Assembly: GCA_028290085.1 (NCBI GenBank)
Contig: JAQGKN010000579.1
Coordinates: forward strand, 1-11,404
Direction: 5' to 3'
Source of the DNA: Hyphomicrobiales bacterium
GTDB lineage: Bacteria > Pseudomonadota > Alphaproteobacteria > Rhizobiales > Beijerinckiaceae
DNA: 11,404 nucleotides
The position numbers were made by a program, and so were the translations under genes. Positions 6,667-11,404 of this stretch are shown here, piece by piece (the first letter of the stretch is position 1; every line of letters starts with the position of its first letter). Under the pieces are notes generated by a model, which saw only the letters and a list, made by a program, of their open reading frames with translations, was not told the DNA's origin and did no database searches.

Positions 6667-7632
6667 TCAACGCAGGGGAAATTGCGGGCTCCGGCCCTCG
6701 ACGAAGGCCCGAAGCAGATGCCAGGCGATGGCGAGCTGCTGGGGAGGCTTCAGCCCGCCCTCGTGCCGCCCCTCGAACATGGCCTGCGCCTCGGCGCGCG
6801 AGAACCAGCGCGCGTCCTCCAGCTCGGCCCGGTCGATGGTGACGTCGCGCGACAGGGCCTGCCCGAAACATCCCATCATCAGCGATGCCGGGAAGGGCCA
6901 GGGCTGTGAGGCGTGATAGCTGACGGCGCCGACTGCGATGCCCGACTCCTCGGAAATCTCGCGCCGCACCGCATGTTCGACGGTCTCGCCGGGCTCGACG
7001 AAGCCCGCGAGCGCCGAATACATGCCCGGCGCGAACCGCGCCTGGCGCCCGAGCAGGCAGGACTCGCCATCCGTAATCAGCATGATGACGACAGGGTCCG
7101 TGCGCGGAAAATGCTGGGCCCCGCAGGCGTCGCACTCCCGTCGCCAGCCGGCCGCCCCGACGCGCGTCGGCTGGCCGCAATTCGAGCAGAAGCGGTGCCG
7201 TCCGTGCCAATAGAGCAGGCTCTTGGCCTGCGCCAAAGCGCCGAGCAAAGGCGGGGGCAGAAGGCCCTGAACCGCCAGCGTGCGCAGGTCCATGGCGACG
7301 ATTCCCGTCGCGCCCTCGCCCGATTCGGCGGCCGGAGCCTCCAGCAGCGAGCCGAAGACGCCGCCCTGGGCATCGCGCCCGAGCAGGCTTGTCTCGCGAA
7401 CCGCGCCGAGGCCCGCCAGTTCGTGGGGCTTGAAATAGGGGTCGAGCGCGTCGCCATTCTGGCGGAGCAGCGGAATGTCACCGGTAAAAACGAGGTGGCG
7501 GGTGCCGGGTTCGGCGGCCAGTGCGGCCACGAAAGCAGCGTCGTCCCGCTTCTCGGCGAGACGGTCGAGCCCATTGACGCCATATCCGGTGAGGGCGGAA
7601 GCATCTAGGACGTCGGGGGCTGGCGCGGACAT
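6667..7632 (-). CDS. nudC: NAD(+) diphosphatase, Nudix family
   Basis: A 321-residue NudC-type hydrolase. It splits NAD(H) to NMN(H) and AMP, and in E. coli NudC also removes the NAD cap from RNA 5' ends. Domains in order: an N-terminal domain (about 1-140); a zinc ribbon with Cys149, Cys152, Cys167 and Cys170 (CSNC and CDAC); then the Nudix fold with the full box GX5EX7REUXEEXGU at 210-232 (GFVEPGETVEH, then AVRREISEESGI). It is followed by SQPWPFPASLM (242-252), the SQPWPFPxS sequence that separates NADH pyrophosphatases from other Nudix proteins. The ATG at 7632 has GAGGT only a few bases upstream. It is first in the fol series, on the same strand with 33 nt to folP, and so is probably co-transcribed. 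A link between NAD turnover and folate is not implied. Confidence 0.93.
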   Translation of the reverse strand: MSAPAPDVLDASALTGYGVNGLDRLAEKRDDAAFVAALAAEPGTRHLVFTGDIPLLRQNGDALDPYFKPHELAGLGAVRETSLLGRDAQGGVFGSLLEAPAAESGEGATGIVAMDLRTLAVQGLLPPPLLGALAQAKSLLYWHGRHRFCSNCGQPTRVGAAGWRRECDACGAQHFPRTDPVVIMLITDGESCLLGRQARFAPGMYSALAGFVEPGETVEHAVRREISEESGIAVGAVSYHASQPWPFPASLMMGCFGQALSRDVTIDRAELEDARWFSRAEAQAMFEGRHEGGLKPPQQLAIAWHLLRAFVEGRSPQFPLR

Positions 7633-7691
7633 GGGACCTCGTTTCTGGACGCCGCCAATCTAGGCTCTGGCGCGGCTCTGCGAAAGGCCTC

Positions 7692-7720
7692 TTGCATCGC
7701 GCCGCCCGGACTGCCAAATA
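7692..7720 (+). promoter_or_regulatory. Possible promoter of the SRP RNA gene
   Basis: TTGCAT (7692-7697), a 17-nt spacer and CAAATA (7715-7720) lie immediately before the predicted SRP RNA 5' end, so transcription would begin near 7726. The -35 half is good (TTG at the first three positions) but the -10 is weak. Position relative to the RNA is the main support. Confidence 0.4.
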
Positions 7721-7724
7721 GGGC

Positions 7725-7822
7725 TCGGGAGGTTGGCGGTGGACGTTCCACTCGCCAATCGGGTCAGGTCCGGAAGGAAGCAGCCCTAACGAGACCGGGC
7801 GGGTCTCTGTCCAGCCTCCCAC
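7725..7822 (+). ncRNA. ffs: Small bacterial signal recognition particle RNA (4.5S RNA)
   Basis: The conserved apical domain is present at 7763-7787: GTCAGGTCCGGAAGGAAGCA followed by GCCCTAA, with the GGAA tetraloop and the asymmetric loop that bind the Ffh M domain. The ends pair: GGGAGGTTGG (7727-7736) with CCAGCCTCCC (7811-7820), nine Watson-Crick pairs and one G-U. The whole is about 98 nt, the usual size for the small-type SRP RNA without an Alu domain. With Ffh and FtsY it targets nascent membrane proteins co-translationally. A short T-rich tract (CTTTATTCT) follows the 3' end and could help termination. It stands between divergent nudC and dnaX, a placement often seen in alphaproteobacteria. 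Exact 5' and 3' ends are estimates within a few bases. Confidence 0.95.
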
Positions 7823-7934
7823 TTTATTCTCCGCACATGCGGTCCGGCCCGCGCGCCTTTGCGCGCTGTGCCGATGCGGCCGGAATGGCGCTCCAACTTG
7901 CGGTCCCGCCGCGTTTTGCGAATTGGCCCCCTGC

Positions 7935-9812
7935 ATGACCGAAGCGCATCCGCCTTACGAAACAGAAGAGCCTTCTTTTTCACTGGGTCTCGATTCGCCG
8001 CCGCCTGCGACGAGCACGGCGGTTCAGCGCCCCGATGTCTATCGCGTGCTGGCACGCAAATATCGCCCGTCGAGCTTTGACGATCTGATCGGCCAGGAGG
8101 CGATGGTCCGCACCCTGTCGAATGCCTTCACGCTCGACCGTATTCATCAGGCCTATATTCTCACCGGCGTGCGCGGAGTGGGCAAGACGACGACGGCCCG
8201 CATTCTGGCCCGCGCCTTCAATTACGAATTGCCCGCAAAAGACGGCCGGCCCGCGGTCACGCGCCCGACCATCGACATGCCGGAACTCGGCGTTCATTGT
8301 CAGGCAATCATCGAGAGCCGCCATGTCGACGTGATCGAGATGGACGCCGCCTCTCATACCGGCATCGACGATATTCGCGAGATCATCGAGAGCGCACGCT
8401 ACCGCCCGGTGATGGCGCGCACCAAAGTCTACATCATCGACGAAGTGCATATGCTCTCGAAGCAGGCTTTTAACGGCCTGTTGAAGACGCTCGAAGAGCC
8501 GCCCGAGCATGTGCGCTTTCTCTTCGCGACGACCGAAATCGAAAAAGTGCCCGTCACGGTGCGCTCGCGGTGCCAGCGCTTCGATCTGCGCCGCATCGAA
8601 TCCGAAGTCATGATCCGTCATCTCTCCGGCATCTGCGCGCAGGAGCATGTCGCGGTCGATGACGAAGCGCTGGCGCTGGTTGCCCGCGCGGCTGAAGGCT
8701 CCGTGCGCGATGCGCTGTCGCTGCTTGATCAGGCCATCGCGCATGGGTCGAGCGCGGGCGAAGCTGCCATCGGCGCGGCCAACATCCGCAACATGCTGGG
8801 AGTGGCGGACCGCGCCTGCATCGTCGATCTCTTCGAATCTGTCATGAAGGGCGATGTCGCGACCGCGATGGTTTCGCTCAAGGAGCAATACGACCAGGGT
8901 GCGGACCCCGCGCTGGTGCTCTCCGATCTCGCCGAATTTGTGCATTTCGTCACGCGCCTCCGGCTCATTCCAGGTCACCGCCCGGATGCTGCGGTCACGC
9001 AGGAAGAAGTGACGCGGGGCAGGGCCTTCGCCGACGTGCTCGGGCCAGCCGTTCTCACACGCGCTTGGCAGATTCTGGCCAAGGGGATTCAGGACGTGCG
9101 CGAATCGCCGCGTCCGCTGGCCGCTGCCGACATGGTGCTCGTACGCCTCGCCTATGCCGCCGACCTGCCCACGCCCGAAGACGTGCTGCGCCGCCTCGCC
9201 GATGCACCGCCTCGCGCACCCGCTGCGGCCGCGCCCGCGCTGCCCTCTGGCGGGGCCTCGCAAGGTGTGCCGGCTATGGTTTCGCAGGGCTCGGCCATGC
9301 GCGCGCCTGCGCCGGTCGCCCAATCGGCTCCGCAGGCTGCCGCCGCGCCGCGGGTCACTTGTCTCGCCGACATGATCGCGCTGGCGCAGGCCAATCGCGA
9401 CATCCAGATGAAGATCGCGCTCGAGAACGATATCCGTCCTGTGCGCCTCGAAGAGGGGTCGTTCGAATTCTCGCTGGCGCCCGGCGCCTCGCCGCTGATC
9501 GCGCAAACCTTGATGCGCAAGCTGCAGGAATGGACGGGCATTCGCTGGATGGTCGCTGTTTCGACCGAATCCGGAGCGCCGACGATCAGGGAAGTCGCCG
9601 ACAAGCACGAGAACGAACGGATGACCGGCGTGCGGGCCGAGCCGCTCGTGCGAAGTGTGCTCGACGCATTCCCGGGTGCGCAGATCGTCGCGGTTCGCAC
9701 GCTCGAAGCCGAACCGGCACCCGCACCGTTCCAGCCCGCCGCCGCGGCGAGCGACGAAGTCGTCTATGCCGATTCCGTGGTGAGCGACGATGATGACGAC
9801 GACGACTTTTGA
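7935..9812 (+). CDS. dnaX: DNA polymerase III subunit tau/gamma (clamp loader)
   Basis: A 625-residue clamp-loader ATPase that loads the beta clamp and, as tau, ties the polymerase core to the helicase. Residues 34-55 hold the family start YRVLARKYRPSSFDDLIGQE. Walker A is GVRGVGKTT (78-86), Walker B VYIIDEVHML (165-174), sensor 1 LFATTE (196-201), the SRC arginine finger RSRCQ (210-214), and sensor 2 GSVRDALSLLDQA (255-267). Domain III runs to about 380. An Ala/Pro-rich linker (about 405-460) leads to the C-terminal tau region, which ends in a run of seven Asp plus Phe. The zinc module after Walker A lacks the four-Cys pattern of E. coli, keeping one Cys (122). No A-rich slippery site was noticed. 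ATG at 7935 is chosen; an in-frame TTG at 7923 is less likely. No clear ribosome-binding site is visible. Confidence 0.96.
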   Translation: MTEAHPPYETEEPSFSLGLDSPPPATSTAVQRPDVYRVLARKYRPSSFDDLIGQEAMVRTLSNAFTLDRIHQAYILTGVRGVGKTTTARILARAFNYELPAKDGRPAVTRPTIDMPELGVHCQAIIESRHVDVIEMDAASHTGIDDIREIIESARYRPVMARTKVYIIDEVHMLSKQAFNGLLKTLEEPPEHVRFLFATTEIEKVPVTVRSRCQRFDLRRIESEVMIRHLSGICAQEHVAVDDEALALVARAAEGSVRDALSLLDQAIAHGSSAGEAAIGAANIRNMLGVADRACIVDLFESVMKGDVATAMVSLKEQYDQGADPALVLSDLAEFVHFVTRLRLIPGHRPDAAVTQEEVTRGRAFADVLGPAVLTRAWQILAKGIQDVRESPRPLAAADMVLVRLAYAADLPTPEDVLRRLADAPPRAPAAAAPALPSGGASQGVPAMVSQGSAMRAPAPVAQSAPQAAAAPRVTCLADMIALAQANRDIQMKIALENDIRPVRLEEGSFEFSLAPGASPLIAQTLMRKLQEWTGIRWMVAVSTESGAPTIREVADKHENERMTGVRAEPLVRSVLDAFPGAQIVAVRTLEAEPAPAPFQPAAAASDEVVYADSVVSDDDDDDDF

Positions 9813-9822
9813 GGACCATGCC

Positions 9823-10146
9823 ATGAAAGACATGTTCGGATTGATGAAGCAGGCCCAGGCGATGCAGGGCCGCATGCAGGAAATGCAGGCGGAACTCGAA
9901 GGCCTGACTGTCGATGGCCAGTCGGGCGGCGGCCTCGTGCGCGTGACCCTGAGCGCCAAGGGCGCCATGAAGAGCGTCAGCATCGACCCCTCGCTGATGG
10001 CGCCCGGCGAGCAGGAAATCGTCGAGGATCTCGTCGTCACAGCTCATGAGGACGCCCGTCGCAAGTCGGAGGCCCTCGTCGAGGCGAAGATGAAGGAAAT
10101 CACGGCCGGCCTGCCGTTGCCTCCCGGCATGAAGCTGCCTTTCTGA
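9823..10146 (+). CDS. ybaB: YbaB/EbfC family nucleoid-associated protein
   Basis: A 107-residue protein of the YbaB/EbfC family, small DNA-binding dimers associated with the nucleoid. It opens with MKDMFGLMKQAQAMQGRMQE, the characteristic amphipathic helix. It continues with GLTVDGQSGGGLVRVTLSAK (the sheet and glycine turn), then KSVSIDPSLM and EIVEDLVVTAHEDARRKSEAL, and ends LPLPPGMKLPF as family members do. The ATG at 9823 is preferred over one at 9790 because GAGG is 8 nt upstream and homology starts there. It sits 10 nt after dnaX and 17 nt before recR, the classic dnaX-ybaB-recR order found across many bacteria. The function beyond DNA binding is unsettled for the family; a role in recombination or repair with RecR is often suggested. 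Confidence 0.95.
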   Translation: MKDMFGLMKQAQAMQGRMQEMQAELEGLTVDGQSGGGLVRVTLSAKGAMKSVSIDPSLMAPGEQEIVEDLVVTAHEDARRKSEALVEAKMKEITAGLPLPPGMKLPF

Positions 10147-10163
10147 TGAAGGCATATTGCTAA

Positions 10164-10769
10164 GTGGCCGAGCAGGTTTCAGGTCCCGAGATTCAGCGTC
10201 TCATTCAATTGCTCGCCCGGCTGCCGGGTCTCGGGCCTCGTTCTGCGCGACGCGCGGCGCTGCATCTCATCCGCAAGCGCGAGGAATTGCTGGGGCCGCT
10301 TTCGGACGCCATGCAGGTCGCGCGCGACAAGATCGTCACCTGCAGCGCCTGCGGCAATGTCGATACCAGCGATCCCTGCATCATCTGCTGCGACGGGCGC
10401 CGCGATCCGGCTGTGCTGATTGTGGTGGAGACCGTCGGCGATCTCTGGGCTCTCGAACGCGCTGCGGCGCTGCGCGTGCGCTATCACGTGCTGGGCGGCA
10501 CCTTGTCGCCGCTCGACGGTGTCGGCCCCAAGGATCTCAACTTGGCTTCGCTGGTCGACCGTGTGGCGAACGGAGGCGTGCGTGAGGTGATCCTGGCGGT
10601 CAACGCCACGGTCGACGGCCAGACGACTGCCCACTATGTCACCGACCTCTTGGCTCATCTCGACGTGCGCATCACGCGATTGGCGCATGGTGTGCCGGTG
10701 GGCGGCGAACTCGATTACCTGGACGATGGGACGCTGGCTGCAGCTCTGCGTCAAAGGACGGATTTCTGA
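10164..10769 (+). CDS. recR: Recombination mediator protein RecR
   Basis: A 201-residue RecR, the normal length. It acts with RecF and RecO to load RecA at gaps in SSB-coated DNA. Domains: an N-terminal helix-hairpin-helix (about 12-36, [20 protein letters not shown]); a four-Cys zinc finger at Cys60, Cys63, Cys72 and Cys75 (CSAC, then CIIC); a Toprim domain from about 84, with Glu89 in [15 protein letters not shown]; the [16 protein letters not shown] segment (107-122); and the C-terminal [20 protein letters not shown] (175-194). The start is GTG at 10164. This is supported by the family N-terminus and an AAGG about 11 nt upstream, a somewhat long spacing. It follows ybaB by 17 nt and is likely expressed with dnaX-ybaB. 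Confidence 0.95.
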   Translation: MAEQVSGPEIQRLIQLLARLPGLGPRSARRAALHLIRKREELLGPLSDAMQVARDKIVTCSACGNVDTSDPCIICCDGRRDPAVLIVVETVGDLWALERAAALRVRYHVLGGTLSPLDGVGPKDLNLASLVDRVANGGVREVILAVNATVDGQTTAHYVTDLLAHLDVRITRLAHGVPVGGELDYLDDGTLAAALRQRTDF

Positions 10770-10829
10770 ACCATTAGCGCCCGGGCTTAGCCATAAAGCG
10801 CCGATAAACTCCTCGTCATTCCTCGGTAC

Positions 10830-10855
10830 GGAACCATGCGCATCCAGCATGGGTT
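10830..10855 (+). promoter_or_regulatory. Candidate EcfG (general stress response sigma factor) promoter
   Basis: GGAAC (10830-10834), a 17-nt spacer and GGTT (10852-10855) match the EcfG/RpoE2/SigT promoter pattern GGAAC-N16/17-CGTT of alphaproteobacteria, except G for C at the first -10 base. Initiation would fall near 10862, leaving a short leader (about 25 nt) with AGGAGA before the ATG at 10887. The spacing to the gene is what a real promoter would show. The two boxes also lie in an imperfect hairpin, GAACCATGC (10831-10839) with GCATGGGTTC (10847-10856), with one bulge, so a recR terminator is an alternative reading; however, no T-run follows. Confidence 0.6.
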
Positions 10856-10886
10856 CTTCTGGGGACTGAAAGACAGGAGATCGACG

Positions 10887-11225
10887 ATGAATTCGAACTT
10901 GAAGAAAGTAATGGTGGGAACGCTCGCTGCTGTCACCATGGCAGGCTCGCTGGTCGCTTTTTCGTCCGACGCTTCCGCCCAATATCGCCGCTATGGCCAC
11001 GGTTATCATCGCGGCGGAAACGGTGGCGCGATCGCCGCTGGCGCCATCGGCGGCCTGGCGCTGGGTGCGCTGGCAGCGGGTGCCTATGGGTCGAATGGCT
11101 ACGGCTATGGCCCGGGCTACGCTGCGCCAGTTTATGGTTCAGGCTACGGCAATTGCTATTTCACCACGCAGCGCGCCTGGGATGGCTATGGCTGGGTCCG
11201 CGAACGCGTCCGTGTCTGCGAATAA
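10887..11225 (+). CDS. Small exported Gly/Tyr-rich protein with glycine-zipper segment
   Basis: A 112-residue protein of unknown function. MNSNLKKVMVGTLAAVTMAG then SLVAFSSDASA is a clear Sec signal peptide, with cleavage expected after residue 31 (ASA/Q). The mature chain starts QYRRYGHGYHRGG. It then has a glycine-zipper-like hydrophobic stretch at 46-67 (GGAIAAGAIGGLALGALAAG and AY) that could insert in or associate with a membrane, a Gly/Tyr run (68-88), and a C-terminal NCYFTTQRAWDGYGW...VRVCE module. Cys90 and Cys111 could form a disulphide in the periplasm. Similar small proteins ending in this Cys/Trp/Arg module are common as hypothetical proteins in Hyphomicrobiales. The start is fixed by AGGAGA 6 nt upstream; the in-frame ATG at 10836 falls inside the promoter/hairpin and would spoil the signal peptide. 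Its probable EcfG promoter suggests stress-linked envelope function. Confidence 0.85.
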   Translation: MNSNLKKVMVGTLAAVTMAGSLVAFSSDASAQYRRYGHGYHRGGNGGAIAAGAIGGLALGALAAGAYGSNGYGYGPGYAAPVYGSGYGNCYFTTQRAWDGYGWVRERVRVCE

Positions 11226-11251
11226 TCACGCAGCTTAAACTGAGCGTTTTC

Positions 11252-11290
11252 GCGCCCGCTTCTCCAATTGGAGAGGCGGGCGCTTTCTTA
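11252..11290 (+). terminator. Strong intrinsic terminator after the small secreted protein
   Basis: GCGCCCGCTTCTCC (11252-11265) pairs with GGAGAGGCGGGCGC (11270-11283) over 14 positions with one T-G wobble and an AATT loop. TTTCTTATT follows on the plus strand. The stem is also downstream of the minus-strand gene that stops at 11288, but on that strand it is followed by GAAAAC rather than T residues, so it should act mainly on the plus strand. Confidence 0.85.
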
Positions 11291-11404
11291 TTCGGCGGCC
11301 TGTTCGAGTGCCGGCCGCGCTGCACCCTCGGTGAATTCGAGCTGCTCGATCTTGTCGCCACGCCGCACGATCTTTTCGGTGGACGTCGTGATCTGTCCGA
11401 CATC
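11288..11404 (-). CDS. C-terminal fragment of an unidentified protein (possibly RmuC-like)
   Basis: The last 38 codons and TAA of a minus-strand gene that enters from the right edge: DVGQITTSTEKIVRRGDKIE, then QLEFTEGAARPALEQAAE. The charged helical stretch followed by an acidic/Ala tail resembles the C-terminus of a coiled-coil protein. A DNA recombination protein RmuC is a reasonable guess, because rmuC often lies next to recR in this order and alphaproteobacterial RmuC C-termini have similar RRGxKIE sequences, but 38 residues are too few to decide. It is convergent with the small secreted protein and stops 4 nt from the terminator stem. Reading is open to the window end with no start inside, as expected for a truncated gene. 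Confidence 0.4.
   Translation of the reverse strand, partial: DVGQITTSTEKIVRRGDKIEQLEFTEGAARPALEQAAE

Noticed and set aside
7923..7934. TTG start giving DnaX four extra residues
   Set aside because: An ATG follows four codons later and neither has a clear ribosome-binding site; ATG is the more likely choice, though not proven.
7823..7934. Leader between the SRP RNA and dnaX, with several GC-rich inverted repeats
   Set aside because: Short self-complementary GC runs such as GCGCG/CGCGC are expected at this base composition; I see no riboswitch, terminator or small gene that I can support.
9818..9826. Two-codon ORF ATG-CCA-TGA overlapping the ybaB start
   Set aside because: It may be a chance result of the sequence around the ybaB initiation region; there is no evidence that it is translated or regulatory.
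7980..10040. A 686-codon open frame on the minus strand, antisense to dnaX and ybaB
   Set aside because: It mirrors the codon structure of dnaX, is rich in His/Arg/Asp as expected for antisense of GC-rich genes, and shows no recognisable motif or ribosome-binding site.
10836..10886. ATG at 10836 as the start of the small secreted protein
   Set aside because: It lies within the candidate promoter and hairpin, has no ribosome-binding site and would displace the signal peptide from the N-terminus.
1..11404. Search for CRISPR arrays, tRNAs, insertion sequences, phage genes, toxin-antitoxin pairs or defence genes
   Set aside because: No spaced direct repeats, transposase motifs, attachment-site duplications or accessory-type genes were seen; apart from the small secreted protein and the unidentified fragment at the right edge, every gene is a recognised core family.

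Overview
This window reads as a chromosomal housekeeping segment from a GC-rich alphaproteobacterium, most likely of the order Hyphomicrobiales (Rhizobiales). The assignment rests on several signs: a membrane-anchored CycM-type cytochrome c divergent from kdsB-pheA, a Tat-exported YejA, the small SRP RNA just upstream of dnaX-ybaB-recR, a DnaX that lacks the usual four-cysteine zinc module, and a promoter of the EcfG (general stress response) type. The genus cannot be fixed from sequence reading alone. I see no mobile element, CRISPR array, tRNA, rRNA operon or defence system.

Layout. At 1-2152 (minus strand) lie the start of yejB and a complete yejA, which belong to an oligopeptide ABC importer operon running off the left edge. 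At 2278-2879 (minus) is cycM with a strong intrinsic terminator. A 227-bp divergent spacer follows. At 3107-4710 (plus) are kdsB and pheA, coupled by an ATGA overlap. A dispersed-repeat palindrome at 4757-4842 separates them from the convergent minus-strand cluster nudC-folP-folB-folK (4902-7632), in which the three folate genes overlap by 4 nt each. At 7725-9812 (plus) are the SRP RNA and dnaX, followed by ybaB (9823-10146) and recR (10164-10769). At 10887-11225 is a small exported glycine/tyrosine-rich protein behind a candidate EcfG promoter, closed by a strong terminator. The last 117 bases hold the 3' end of an unidentified minus-strand gene.

How the genes relate. The fol genes carry out consecutive steps: FolB makes 6-hydroxymethyl-dihydropterin, FolK pyrophosphorylates it, and FolP condenses it with p-aminobenzoate. 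DnaX, YbaB and RecR form the widespread replication/recombination cluster. KdsB (activation of Kdo for lipid A/LPS) and PheA (phenylalanine) are linked by translation rather than by pathway. YejAB imports peptides.

No previously undescribed multi-gene system is supported. The items most worth a second look are the EcfG-like promoter folded into a hairpin in front of the small secreted protein, the widely dispersed repeat after pheA, and alternative local hairpins in the SRP RNA. Long antisense open frames (up to 686 codons) are present but look like shadows of GC-rich codon usage.
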